Source of the DNA: Armigeres subalbatus
Lineage: Eukaryota; Arthropoda; Insecta; Diptera; Culicidae
Length of the DNA: 64,000 nt
Reading direction: 5' to 3'
NCBI RefSeq assembly: GCF_024139115.2
Contig: NC_085141.1
Location: 391,826,632 to 391,890,631 of the forward strand
Position 1 is the stretch's first letter. Each line of letters starts with the position of its first letter. The position numbers and the translations under genes were made by a program. Shown one piece after another: positions 43,391 through 54,334 of the stretch. Below the pieces are notes generated by a model. It saw only the letters and a list, made by a program, of their open reading frames with translations, was not told the origin of the DNA and ran no database searches.

Positions 43391-44040
43391 TCGAGTGACA
43401 TATCCAATTGACATTTTGATAACTTTGCTGGTTTTCAGCAAACAATAGGTCTTGTTAAAACAAATGCTGAAATTCAGCAAACTAATAAAACGAATGCTGT
43501 AATACAGCAAAACATTGCTTTGCTGGTATGTTTCCAGCAAATCGTTTTGCTGGATGGCTGGAAGAAAATTTGGTGTGTAGGTTTGTTTTGGTGATTTTCG
43601 GTACTCTTCACCCATAATTGGGTGAACTGAAGTAAGCGTGTATCGGCAGTCTCACATGAAAAGGCCTATTCCGTGTCAGCCACGTCCACGTCAGCCCTTT
43701 GAGAAGAACGTGAAAAGGAAATACAAGATTGACAGTTACTGTCAAAATAAGCAAACAAGAAACACAACACAACACAACACCCACAACGCACACAACACGC
43801 GTGAGGAATTATTGAATAAAATTTAATTTGATTTGTCTGAATTTTAGGATTTTTAGTGATACTGTTTCTAATTTATTGACTATAATACCGGTTAGTAGGC
43901 TTAATATATTTATTCAATTTTATAAATTTATTTACATTTTGACCGATAGGCGTATTTTGACCACAACCGGTCGCTCTAGTGAGAAACAAGACAGAATTCA
44001 ATTTAATAGATAAGTACATATTCGTCTGAGATTTGCAGCA
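43391..44040. other. Region upstream of MTR3 with CAGCAAA hairpins
   Basis: Four short palindromes of the type GCTG-N-CAGCAAA lie at about 43428, 43469, 43495 and 43525. Downstream sequence presumably holds the MTR3 promoter, although no motif is decisive. Confidence 0.4.
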
Positions 44041-45016
44041 ATGCCTGTTGATCAGAAGCGCATTAATGGTCCCGAAGGATCACTGCCCTATCAGATATTC
44101 GGTAAAAACCTGAACAAAACATTCGAAGAACGGGCTGCGGACGTGTTTGATTCTAGCGGCCAAAGGAAGTGTGGCCGAAAAGACAATGAAAGCCGCAAAT
44201 ATTGTAAGTTGCGATTATTTTTATTCTAAGGGTCATTATAAATTTTAATAATTTTCAGTTATGAAGCTCGGTGTCGTCTCGACAGCCAAGGGTTCTGCCT
44301 ATGTGGAACTAGGAAACACCAAAGTGATAGTTTCGGTATTTGATCCCCGTGAGATTCCCAAGCAAAACAAATTCCGTGCTCTTGGCGAGTTGTACTGTGA
44401 TTTTAAATTCTCACCGTTCGCTTGCACACACCGGAAGAACCCTCAAACGGACGCCGAAGAACGGTCACTGGCGGCGGCAATGGCCAAGGCTCTACAACCG
44501 GTTGTTTGCCGACACCTATTCCCCAACTTCCAAATCGACATCTTTGCAAATGTGTTAGAGGATGATGGTTCTGTGTTGGCTACAGTAATAACCGCTGCCG
44601 GATTGGCCTTGAGTGACGCCACCATTTCCATGTTCGATATCGTTACGGCTTCGACAGTTGCAGTCATTGGGGATAGAATCTATGTGGATCCAACGCTCGC
44701 AGAAGAACGTCTCAGCTTGGAGGGTGGAAAAAACGGTAACCATGGAGTGATCACCATGGCCAAGCTTCACGCACTAGATCAGACATCCGAGATAAGACAA
44801 GCTGGAGATATATCTTTGGGTAAACTAAAAGAAGCGTGTCAGAGACTCAACGAAACGAACAATGAAGTAGCCCCCATCGTTCAACAGATGCTGGTCAGTA
44901 AGGTACAGCAGCATATGTCGGAAATTGATTTAGAGGAAGATATTGATGCTGAGGAAGACAATGAAGATTTAGATACCACAGCTACAAGTCAAGTTTCGAT
45001 TGTTGAAGATTCATGA
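44041..45016 (+). CDS. Mtr3: Exosome complex component MTR3 (EXOSC6-like)
   Basis: There are two exons, 44041-44203 and 44259-45016, joined by a 55 bp intron (GTAAGT to TTTCAG, phase 1). The product has 306 residues. The start MPVDQKRINGPEGSLPYQIF and the motifs KLGVVSTAKGSAYVELGNTK, GELYCDFKFSPFA and ANVLEDDGSVLATVITAAG are those of the RNase PH-like subunit MTR3/EXOSC6. The RNase PH fold covers most of the protein to about residue 270. An acidic tail (EEDIDAEEDNEDLD) follows. In the exosome ring this subunit is catalytically inactive and helps form the channel for nuclear and cytoplasmic RNA 3' processing and decay. AATAAA follows the stop at about 45022. The frame is intact. The symbol follows the Drosophila name. 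Confidence 0.93.
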
Positions 45017-45505
45017 ACAAATAAAAATAAGTTTCAATATTGAAAATAGAGCAAAACTTTTTCGCAGAACTGAAACTCCTATCATTCTCTTTATCCGCGC
45101 AGTTGAAAATCCTATTGCATTAAATATAGTATTTATTTGCCAATACATAAGTATACAAGCATAAAATGATAAAAGATAATTCTAGACGGTGATCTGAGAA
45201 CATTATTTGAACCTTTTGTTTGAGAAACTACATGCATCAATTATACACATTTCTGAGAAAACCAAAACAACTCCAAAGTGCATGTACATAGGTATAGGAA
45301 GATCCATGAGATACGTCACCCGAAAAATGGCGATTTTCAACGCCTCCCCTCCCTTCGTCACGAATTTGTAACAAACCTCTACTTAATTTTTGTATGGATC
45401 GTCACGCTGTTCTTTACACCCCCCCCCCCCCCTTTTTAGAGGCGTGACGTACTTTGTGGATGAGTTTTCCACTTAACACTTTTTTTCTCGTTTTTTTTAA
45501 CTATA
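45017..45505. other. 3' flank of MTR3 with a poly-C repeat
   Basis: A C14 tract (45419-45432) sits in a repeat that also contains GCGTGACGTACTTTGTGGAT. A related copy lies at 47395-47530. No gene is found. Confidence 0.5.
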
Positions 45506-46009
45506 GGGGGAAAGACGGCTTTGGCAGGTTTTGTTCTATTATTGGCAGGGGGATTTTTGTCGACCAAATTTTATGAAATTTGGCCACAATATTCTTTGAT
45601 ATTCAAAGAATGATTATGCCAAATTTGTGCCTAGTCAGTCATAAAAAAAACCCCTGCCAATAATAGAACAAAACCTGAAAAAAATATATTAAGCTCTTTT
45701 AGTGGAATGTATTAAACCGTCTAAGACGAATTAAGTACTGTCCATTTAATTCCACCAGTTATTTTTCGTTATCTTTGCAGATACTTATTTCGACCACAAC
45801 TGTGTGGTCGTCTTCAGTGTCTTGTACTTGACTCTACTTAAGTCTTGTACTAAGTCGAGTCAAGTACAAGACACTGAAGACGACCACACAGTTGTGGTCG
45901 AAATACGTATCTGCAAAGATAACGAAAAATAACTGGTGGAATTAAATGGACAGTAATTAATTCGTCTTAGACGGTTTAGAACAAAACCTGCCAAAGCCGT
46001 CATTCCCCC
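45506..46009. mobile_element. TA-flanked MITE with GGGGGAAAGACGGCTTTGGC ends, carrying a nested hairpin
   Basis: The left end GGGGGAAAGACGGCTTTGGC and the right end reverse complement GGGGGAATGACGGCTTTGGC pair, continuing through AGGTTTTGTTCTA. TA is on both sides (45504-45505 and 46010-46011). A second long hairpin, 45714-45977, is inserted near the right end. Confidence 0.85.
45714..45977. repeat. Long hairpin repeat, copy 2, nested
   Basis: The arms start AAACCGTCTAAGACGAATTA and are almost perfectly inverted for about 125 bp, including CATTTAATTCCACCAGTTAT and GTCTTCAGTGTCTTGTACTT. It is the same family as 17771-18016. Confidence 0.9.
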
Positions 46010-46043
46010 TACGTATTTTAGGACGAGGATTTTAGAGATGGTC

Positions 46044-46088
46044 GGCAAATTTCTTCGACTGTCATTTTCTCAGTCGAAGAAATTTGCC
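46044..46088. repeat. Perfect 18 bp hairpin
   Basis: GGCAAATTTCTTCGACTG is followed by a 9 bp loop and its exact reverse complement. Confidence 0.8.
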
Positions 46089-46148
46089 TAAAGAATTAGT
46101 TTTTGAACACAGACCACCATTATACTGTGGAAAAGGGATACAAGTGCC

Positions 46149-46232
46149 TATACTGCCGTGAATCGCATATTTGTCCCATATGAATAGGAAACCCAGCAAA
46201 GATGGGACAGATATGCGATTCACGGCAGTATA
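46149..46232. repeat. 31 bp stem hairpin
   Basis: TATACTGCCGTGAATCGCAT and the next 11 bases pair with ATGCGATTCACGGCAGTATA and its preceding bases, with one or two mismatches and a 22 bp loop. It is probably a tiny MITE. Confidence 0.8.
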
Positions 46233-46274
46233 TAAAGTCAATGCAATGTGTTGAAACAATATTATTTTTAAAAG

Positions 46275-46753
46275 TAAAGAAAAAAATTATGTAACGAGCT
46301 CGGTGGTCTAGTGGCTACCGCTTCTGCCTTATAAGCAGGAGGTCGTGGGTTCAATTCCAGGCTCGTCCCTTTCCTACTTTGTATTTCTATCTTAGTTCTT
46401 TCTGTGTTTCACGTTCTACCAAAACGATTCCTACTGTTATAACCTTCCACACAATCCCAAAACCTCCCGTGGCACCTATGAGAGGTCGTAGAGTTCTCTG
46501 CATCTTTCTTAAGTAGGTGTCCTACTAACCATCCTTCCCCTTCCTCAGCATTCGCAAGGACGTGGCCAGGACAGATCTCGACTATTGGAGAGTGCATTGC
46601 TTCCATCTAAGAGATAGTGATTAGTCCCAAATTAATATCTGTGGTAACGGATGAAAGTGATGCTACTCTCATACAATAGTCTTGGCTTGTACCACCTACG
46701 AATTTGTGCGAATTGCTCAATGCTAATGCTAATGCTAAAGAAAAAAATTATGT
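46275..46753 (+). mobile_element. Full-length tRNA-derived SINE with 18 bp duplication
   Basis: The head (from 46293) has an A box within GGTGGTCTAGTGGCTACCGC, an anticodon-arm-like CTTCTGCCTTATAAGCAG and a B box GGTTCAATTCC. A body of about 350 bp follows, and the element ends in AATGCTAATGCTAATGCTAA. The exact direct repeat TAAAGAAAAAAATTATGT flanks it at 46275-46292 and 46736-46753. The head is closely related to that of the SINE at 24635-25259, and the bodies are partly similar. Confidence 0.9.
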
Positions 46754-46930
46754 GCCTTATTTTCACCCGTCGGGAGTTGGAAGCCACTTTTTTACAAATA
46801 AAAAAAACCGAAAGTAGTCTTCAAATAGGTCTTTAAATTATATTCAAGATATTTTCGGGCAAAATAAAATACCCTGAAAACGTCAGAATACAAGGATTTT
46901 ATTGTGAGAAAAATCTAAACATTACCTGGA

Positions 46931-47188
46931 TTAATCCTCGGGTTTCTCCGGCGGTGGACCACACGGCTGCAGCATCTTTTCCATGATGTTGAACCGGATG
47001 CGTGCCTTAGACTCGTTTTCCGCCACGGCGAAGTAACTCAGCATATCGTAATGGCCAAGGTAGCTGGCGAGCGAGTCCCGGTGCTGGTTCGTGAGCCACT
47101 CGTACTTGTTTGTATCGGCGTGTCCCGTTCCAATGTATTTGCTCTGAAGATGTTCCAGCTGGCTGTGAATGTTGTAGCGATCACCCAT
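46931..47188 (-). CDS. Sf3b5: Splicing factor 3B subunit 5 (SF3b10)
   Basis: This intronless frame of 85 residues starts at the ATG at 47188 (MGDRYNIHSQLEHLQSKYIG). An in-frame ATG four codons upstream gives MKLIMGDRY, but the family starts at M-x-DRY. Signature stretches TGHADTNKYEWLTNQHRDS, AVAENESKARIRFN and MEKMLQPCGPPPEKPED cover the whole length of the family, which is usually 85-86 residues. SF3b5 is a small scaffold-bound subunit of the SF3b complex of U2 snRNP and acts in branch-site recognition in the nucleus. AATAAA lies near 46896 on the minus strand. The gene sits between a SINE and poly-C repeats but is intact. Confidence 0.97.
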   Translation of the reverse strand: MGDRYNIHSQLEHLQSKYIGTGHADTNKYEWLTNQHRDSLASYLGHYDMLSYFAVAENESKARIRFNIMEKMLQPCGPPPEKPED

Positions 47189-47640
47189 GATGAGTTTCAC
47201 GAAAATTAATATTTGAACGTAAAATTATTGGGTTTTTGCTTCTTCCCGTTCGATGTTTCGATTCTATGTGGGAAAAATTGTTGATACCGCTGACTGTTTT
47301 TTCCGTTTTTCCCTTTTTTCGACTGTACTCTGTGGCCCAATGAAAATACTATAAGGTAAGGCGATCCTAGTTTTGTGTTGGTGCCATTCGTGTGTGGCGA
47401 AAAAAATGAACCACCCCCCCCCCTTGTCACACTTTTTGCATGAATAATTGAAAATTTTAAATGGATTGTCACACTTCAGACAAACCCCCCCCCCCCCTCT
47501 GAGCGTTACGTAATTTATGGATGCTAGTTCTTGTTTACATTTTTCTCCGCATACTAATACGCTTGTCGTTGGAATTTTTCCTTACCTTATAAATATCGTA
47601 TATGTAAATCATTGATTATTTATCTGTCATTGTCATTTCA
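47189..47640. other. Upstream region of SF3B5 with poly-C repeat
   Basis: C10 (about 47414-47423) and C12 (47485-47496) tracts lie in a relative of the 45296-45475 repeat. A CTTACCTTATA motif and its partner occur at 47350 and 47580. No gene is found. Confidence 0.45.
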
Positions 47641-47765
47641 GAGATGCCAGATTTGAAGACATTTCAATCTCTGTGAAGACATTTATTTCGTGAAGACATT
47701 TTGAAGACTTTTCAAAGTATTTGAAGACTTATCTACTTTTTTGAAGATACTTGAAGACAATCAAT
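47641..47765. repeat. GAAGACATTT direct repeats
   Basis: About nine copies of TGAAGAC, often followed by ATTT, are spaced 10-25 bp apart after GATGCCAGAT. A smaller group with the mirrored end ATCTGGCATCCC lies at 53876-53940. Confidence 0.65.
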
Positions 47766-48179
47766 AAGCCAGCGAGTGGAAAATACATTGTTTTTACTTA
47801 TAAACTATGCGACTTCTATATGTAAATTATACAAACAAAATTACAAAAGTCTTTGTCTCGGGCCTAGAAACTCAAACATAAAAATACCTTCACACTAGCG
47901 GGCTGATAATTGTAACGCCTTTCAGACCTCATACCTCGCCTCATACGCAATAATAACTTTGAGTTGTGCGCTGGTTAAAAATTCCCGATGGCAGAATTTG
48001 GCGGCGGCGGCGTTTTTGACGTGTTTGTTAAAAGGTATTTCGATTATTACATCGGAACGCAAAAATTGATTGAATTCTTCTATGACTTAATTTAATTTAT
48101 TCAACCGTTGAGCTAGAACCTGCAATTTTATCTTAATTCCTTCTGAATTCATTTGTTCTTTTCGGCATTTCTATGTGAC
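47766..48179. other. Unassigned AT-rich sequence
   Basis: No gene or clear repeat is recognised. Confidence 0.3.
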
Positions 48180-49335
48180 TTTCCTCTAAATATCCGTCGG
48201 GAAACTCTTTAAATTTTCCGTGAATTTTTAAAAGAATTTTCTGTGAAAATTTCAAAGAATTTTTCGTGTAAAATAAGAAGAATTTCCGATGAAAATTATG
48301 AGGAATTTCTTGTCTAAACTCATGAGAATTGAAATTGGGAATTCAGTTCAAAATTTATATCTTATAATTTCCGTAAAAAGATATAAAGGGAATCCTCCAA
48401 AATTTAAATTGAAAATTCTCCTTAATTTCCACAAGTTTTTCTGAACTCCCACAATAAATCCCTTTTAATTTCCACAAGAAAATTGTCTCAATTAATTTTA
48501 ATAAATTTTTTTACGGTTGCCGACAAGAAATTGAATTTGTTCTGGTGTTAAATAATTATTTCTCATTATTTCCATGGTCAATTTCTACGTGAAAATGTTC
48601 CTAAAAAATTCAGAGAAAGTCCACAAAAAAATCGAGAGAATTTTAATTAAAGACTAAGTAGCAAAATCAAAGGAAACTTGTGACACACTTTCGTTAAATT
48701 CTACCTTGAATTCCTTTGATAATTCTTCTAGAAATATTTTTAGATATTCTTCCAGTATTTTCTCTGAGAATTCCTCTAAGAATTTCTTCAAACATACATT
48801 CTGGTATTCTTTCCGAAATTCATCCAGGAAATTGTCCGGAAGTTTCAGGGATTATTTAAAAAAATCCTCCAGAACTCCTTTGATAGTTCCTTCACGAATT
48901 CCTCTAATAGTTCTTCCAGGAATTCTTTTAAAAGTTTCCCCCGGGATTTCTGCGGAAGCTATTCCAGGGATCCCTCCGGATGTTCCTCCTCTGGAAGATC
49001 CTTCAAGGTGGCCGAATTACTCTCCAAGAATGCCTCCAGGATTTTTATCGGAATTTTCTGCAGCAATACTTAAGAAGCTTCTCCAACTATCTCAAAGAAT
49101 TTCTCCAGAAGTTTCCACCGGAAATTGCCGGAAAATTCAGGAATATCCTTCAGAAATTCATCAGGAAAATCCTTCAGGTATTCCTCCATTAAAATCCCTC
49201 CGGAATGCATCCTGAAGATTCTACAGGAATCCTTCCTTAAGTTCTTCCAAGCATTCCTCCGGAAGTTCCTTCAGAACTTTCTTTAGAAGTTCCTTCAGTA
49301 AATCTTTTATATGTTCCAACAGGAATTCCTCCACA
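48180..49335. repeat. Degenerate tandem repeat of GGAATTCCTCC type
   Basis: Short units (about 25-30 bp) built from AATTCCTCC, GGAAGTTCCTT and CCAGGAATTC recur with much variation and gradually become AT-richer to the left. A 169-codon open frame (48706-49215) arises from the repeat; its Ser/Pro-rich translation reflects the unit and is not called as a gene. A short outlier occurs at 50727-50775. Confidence 0.75.
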
Positions 49336-50480
49336 GAGAAAAAAAAGTTGTGTTTTTAACATTTTTCAATTTTAATTTAAAAGTCTGCAAATTTTGGTAT
49401 TTTTGAGTGCTGAAATATTTCAGTCAAATACAAAATCGTTGATTTAAAAGCTTTTTCCCTAATTGAAAATTGTGATTTTCACAGTTGGAGCACTCAGAAC
49501 AAAAATTGTAAAAATTTCAAACTAACTTTCATATTTCACATTTTCGGCAACACCGACAAGAAAAAAAAATCAACTCATAATGTCATAATAGAGATCTGAA
49601 AAAACGGAGTTTTCTCTTTTTCGATTTCCAGAGTTTAATTTCAATTTTCAACCGACAAAGTGAGGTACTTGGTTGGTAAATTAGAGGGAAACCGCGCCCT
49701 GTTCACCAAACCGAAGGATATTCTGACGAACAAAAGGCCAGGTACGTTTTTATTTGCGGCATTTTGATTTTCAATGGAGTTTTCATTGGGGCTCAATGTG
49801 CTTTTTTTCAGATGACTGAAGTGCAGCACGACCTACGTACACTGCATGAATAGTTTGGCCCTCTGCTAACGGAGGGAATCGACGAGCTAGAAGGAATCGA
49901 CGAGCTGGAAGGGATCGTGTCCATGCGAAAATGGAGAAAACCTGAAACCCGATGAGGAGAACCGGGAAGCGGAGTGAGGCGACCGTACTGAGAAGTACAT
50001 AATAAGATGCGGGTTCGTGAGTGATGGCAGGCTGCTGGCAATGGTCAATGAAGAGCGTTTCATTTTTTGATAGTTTCTGTTTTTTCGCATTACTGAATAC
50101 AAGAAAAAAATAAAGTAAACAACATGTTTAATTTTGAAAATTTGTTTATTTCATTTATTAATTGTATTAAACAATACTAACTTAAATTGAAAGCTAATGA
50201 ATCCCGTTGTTTTGAGAGCATCACTAGTAATTACAAATAGAAAACCACATTTCATTTTGAGAGGATAACTTTTGATTTGACAAACAATTGGTGTTTGCTG
50301 AAGCACAGTATTTGCATTGGTAACTTTAACAGTTCTATACTTTCTACTGAAAATCACTAACTCATTTTCTTAATGTTACCAACGATTCTCTCAATTTTAC
50401 CAACGATTTTTTTTTGTGTGTCAAGATTTTTTTTTCAGGAGACTTACAGAAATAATAAGAAGCTTCATCCAGAAGAAAGT
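49336..50480. other. AT-rich segment with a possible exon
   Basis: Ends resembling CACAGAGAAAAAAAAG (49332) and, inverted, CTTGACACACAAAAAAAAAT (50424) might bound an element of about 1.1 kb. Inside, a plus-strand frame (49659-49740, DKVRYLVGKLEGNRALFTKP) ends at a GTACGT donor, and a TTTTTTTCAG acceptor ends at 49811. Joining them gives a stop after two more residues. This is weak evidence for a captured exon. Confidence 0.3.
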
Positions 50481-50712
50481 TATCCAGCTTTCCACGCTCG
50501 GTAATGGCGGCTTGCTGCTGTGTAAAAATCAATCGGTCACTGTACTGTTTGACACTAGCTGGAGGAAAGCTCACTGGCGTTCCTGGGTGAGGGGAAGGGA
50601 AAAAAGGCCTTTTCGCCAGTGAGTTTTCCTCCAGCTAGTGTCAAAAAGTACAGTGACCGATTGATTTTTACACACCGACAAGCCGCCATTACCGAGCGTG
50701 GAAAGCTGGATA
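50481..50712. mobile_element. Fold-back element with TATCCAGCTTTCC ends, copy A
   Basis: TATCCAGCTTTCCACGCTCG at the left is mirrored by CGAGCGTGGAAAGCTGGATA at the right. The arms of about 110 bp include CTGTACTGTTTGACACTAGC. Flanks AAGAAAGT and AAGAAACT resemble an imperfect 8 bp duplication. Confidence 0.88.
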
Positions 50713-50954
50713 AGAAACTCCATCGGGAATTTATCCGGAAGTTGATCTAGATATTTATCCGGACGTTCCTTCAGAAAATTCTCTTGATGTTTTTCAAGTA
50801 TTTCACAGTAAATTTTGAATCCCAACAGGGTATTCTTTAAAAAGAAATTTGGAAGAGTTCAACGTGGAAATTCAGCTTAAAAATCCGACTCAGTGCAAAA
50901 TCCAGGGTAGACTCGTTTTTAAAAAAAATAAGGAATTTTAAAACATATTCTCTT
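50713..50954. other. Spacer with a GGAATTCC-type repeat remnant
   Basis: The sequence 50727-50775 belongs to the degenerate tandem repeat family. The rest is unassigned. Confidence 0.35.
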
Positions 50955-51404
50955 GAATTGGGTCCTAAAGCCCTACCTCGTTTATGGTTGCAAACGATAG
51001 TGCATCGGTCAAGAATACTTGTACCGTTGTTATAAAAATTCTGGTAAAATTCTAAATCAGTAAAAATAATATTTTTGTGTTTAAGACACAAAATTTGTCT
51101 TAAATTTTGGGCTGTGCAACATTTCAGAACGAATGAACCATCAGCCCAAAACGTCATCCCCATATATAAACTGTCAAAGGTTGAGTCAAGTGCCCTGCGG
51201 TGTTTTGCTAGTGCGTTTGAATCCGTACGTCAAACAAGACCGAAAATGTCGAGGAAGCATTTTTCATCTATTTTTCAATTTCAAATTAAACAATGTTCTT
51301 TTCGATTTTTGAGTCTAAAGAAAAACTGACACGATTAGAATGATTACATTCATCGTTCCCTGAAAGAAAATCGAATATCGATTCTTCATTTTAGGACCCA
51401 ATTC
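50955..51404. mobile_element. 450 bp MITE with GAATTGGGTCCTAAA ends
   Basis: GAATTGGGTCCTAAA at the left is mirrored by TTTAGGACCCAATTC at the right. No coding frame is present and no clear duplication is seen. Confidence 0.6.
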
Positions 51405-51474
51405 TAACAATTTGAATGGTAAAAAAATAAACATTATTCAACATCACTAATACAAGGAGACTATTGAATTTACA

Positions 51475-51612
51475 CACCTATTGGGATCTCCAGTATCCTT
51501 GCGAGCAAAGGCGTAGGATTGCCAATCCGGAGATGGTGAGTTCGATTCTCGGTCCGGTCTAGGATGTTGTCAGGTCGAAAACATTGTCGACACCCTGGGC
51601 ATAGTGTATCTA
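51475..51612 (+). mobile_element. tRNA-derived SINE, left half
   Basis: GTGAGTTCGATTCTCGGTCC provides a B-box-like motif. GGTCTAGGATGTTGTCAGG and ACACCCTGGGCATAGTG follow, as in the body of mosquito tRNA-derived SINEs. The 2.07 kb element copy 3 interrupts it at 51613, and the right half resumes at 53691. Confidence 0.7.
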
Positions 51613-53688
51613 CCCGGATAAAAAATTACAGTAACTTGTATGGTATAAGTCATTGAAATATTATAAATTTTATGGTACACAGTACCATCTATTGTAATTT
51701 CATTGTAATTTTTTGACGATAGAAAAAATCTTTATTGTAGGCACATTATAAGAACAATACATTAAAATGTTACTAATACATTCTATTATATTTGTATTGT
51801 TTTGTATTGTTTATCAAAAATGTACAGAATGTTAAAACTATTCTATTCCATTGTTTTGAAAATCATTTTTATAGATAAAAAATAAACGATTCCTCGAATA
51901 TGTTTTTCATGATAAACAACAGTTAAAAACAGTAAAGTTTCAATTGACTCTATTGTTTGAACAAAAATGTTTTTTTTTCATTTTTTTTTTATATTCTGTT
52001 AACATCAATTTATGCTTTACGAGATGTTTATTATTCTTTTATATTATCGATTTTTTAATAAACTTAAAATTTTTAATTTATTTTATTTGAGTATTTCGTA
52101 GTTTCCGTTGAGTGTGTATGCTGGCGATTTGACATGTTTTCTTCCGCACCAAAACATGAAACAAGTTTCGGAAAGAGACAGTGTTTGTTAAAGTGTTTTC
52201 TGTTGCAGTAATGTTGGAAGCCGCTGGCCAAACGGTTGAAGGGCAGATCAGGTCAGCTGACTTCTGATTCCCACTTGGACATCCGCAACAATCATTTTCC
52301 TTGATGGTGTTCGACGTGTATTTCCGGCAGCACCGCATAGTGTCAACATCCTGAATCGCAATATATGCTCCGGTGTTAGATTCAACTTAGTTGGTAAGTT
52401 TTCTTCATTAGGAACAAATAAAATAATCCTGAACAAAATTTGATTTTTTATATTCTAGGTTGAGCTGGTTGGACCACGAGAAACCGCCAGAGTATGGATC
52501 ACCAGAAACCGACAGTACAGTGAAATGAATTCTTGCTTCAGAGCCACCAAGCGTCGTGACGAGGAGGGCGAAGAGGGTTTGTCACTACGAATGAAAAATG
52601 CCAATCGTGTGCTCCAGGAAGAACAAGTGCAAGAGTTTCTTTTTATGTAGAATAAGTTAATCTTAATTTATTTTGAAATGAAACCTTCGAATATTTAAGG
52701 TAAATGGTGAAAAAAAAAAATTTTACTAGTTCAGTTTATTTTTTAAGAAATGTAGTGATTGTTTCCAATTACAAATTGTAATGATGTTTGGTAAGGATGG
52801 CAGTATTTTTTGCATCTAACAAAAACTGTGATTTTTTCTCTGTTAGAAAAATTAATTGTAAAACATTAAATTGTATTGTATTTCCATTGTAGTACTGGAG
52901 TGTAATTCATTCTAAATGCTATCCAGTTTTCCGCGAGCGGTAATGGCCGCCAGCTTGCCTGCGGGTTAGTATCTAGTTTGACGTTTGTGGAGGTCAACTG
53001 CACCCACCGTTCCGAGCATTTTGATCAATGTGGTATATAGACCTGTGCAGGAGTTCATCAAATTCACTCACCCGATGGATTTTGACATTTGAGCGGGTCG
53101 TCTTATCGAACAAAAGTTCATTTTGCGTTCATTATGCGACCCGCTCAAACGTCATAATTTCTTGGGGGAGTTCATTTTGCGTTAGTCTATTAGAAGGCTT
53201 GCGTTCATTTCATCAGCACCTTCTTATATGCCACATCGTTCAGAATGTTCGGAACGGTGGGTGCAGTTGACATCCACAAACGTAAAATCAGAGACTAACT
53301 CGCAGGCAAGTTGACGGCCATTACCGCTCGCGGAAAACTGGATAGTACTTGTATAGTAAAACAATAAAAAAAAGTGGGGAAAAACATTTAAAACACATTG
53401 TTTTCTATTGTTTCGTCTATAGAAATCATCCAATTGAAGAACCGTAAAATCAATTGTTTTGCTCTGAATTTTGTATGGAAAATTTTCGATTTTTTTATTG
53501 TAAAGATACATAACAACCCCTATTTTTATTGTACCAGTCCAATTAACCATTCAATTTATCGTGCAAAACAATAAATTTGTATGCACTTTCATTGTAAAAT
53601 TTCCATTACATTCAATTGTAATTATTATGTACTAAATGGTGCTGTAGCAATAAAATTTATTGTTTTTCAATGATATTTTTTATCCGGG
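51613..53688. mobile_element. 2.07 kb TIR element, copy 3, inserted in a SINE
   Basis: The CCCGGATAAAAAAT termini are flanked by TA (51611-51612 and 53689-53690). The nested fold-back lies at about 52920-53344. The intron-like segment and the 63-codon exon frame are kept. Small differences from copy 2 include GTTTGTTAAAG for GTTTGTAAAAG and a changed GTACCAGTCC stretch near the right end. Confidence 0.92.
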
Positions 53689-53690
53689 TA

Positions 53691-53829
53691 TTGTATAAAT
53701 ACTTGCTACACAAGATACATACTCATGCAATGGCGGGCATATTGAGGAAATGCTAATTTAATACTAAGTTGAAAAGCAGGCCAAGTTCCAATTGGAATAT
53801 AGAGCCATTGAAGAAGAAGAAGAAGAAGA
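53691..53829 (+). mobile_element. tRNA-derived SINE, right half
   Basis: TTGTATAAATACTTGCTACA, AAAGCAGGCCAAGTTCC and a final GAAGAAGAAGAAGAAGAAG tail complete the SINE begun at 51475. Confidence 0.65.
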
Positions 53830-54334
53830 CCTATTGGATTTTGAAATTTTTCGCTGATAATCATAATCTCAATATTGAAGACATTTGAAGACATTTTTAA
53901 ACGACTGTGAAGACATTGGAAAATATCATCTGGCATCCCTTATGTTCATATTTTCCTTTTCCAATCTGACAAATCGGCAAAGTAGAGCGCCGAGGGGTAT
54001 TTATTCAACACAGAACCGTACACTGAGATTCGAAACTATCCAAAATCAAGTGTGAAACTACTCAAATTTGAGAAATCTGCCAACACTCCCATTTTGGATA
54101 TATTTTTATTTTGGTTGTTGGGTGATTTATACTTATTTTCGAAGTTTACCCTCAACACTTTCCACTGAGTTATTTTGTTTATATGTAAGTATCCAAAATT
54201 AAGTGTTGGCACTTAACACGGTTTTGGCTGAAAATTTACTTACAACCATTTTAACCGAAGCTGAGTTCGTTTCATGAAGTTTCGAACTTAAATTTCAACT
54301 TAAATTGATAATTGTGTGTGATAATTTGCCAAAA

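Noticed and set aside
46293..46370. A tRNA gene with anticodon UAU
   Set aside because: The A and B boxes and anticodon arm look like a tRNA, but the sequence continues into a 350 bp body with a repeated tail and an 18 bp duplication, so it is the head of a SINE.
48706..49215. A Ser/Pro-rich secreted or structural protein
   Set aside because: The frame follows the unit of a degenerate tandem repeat and lacks a signal peptide or conserved start context.
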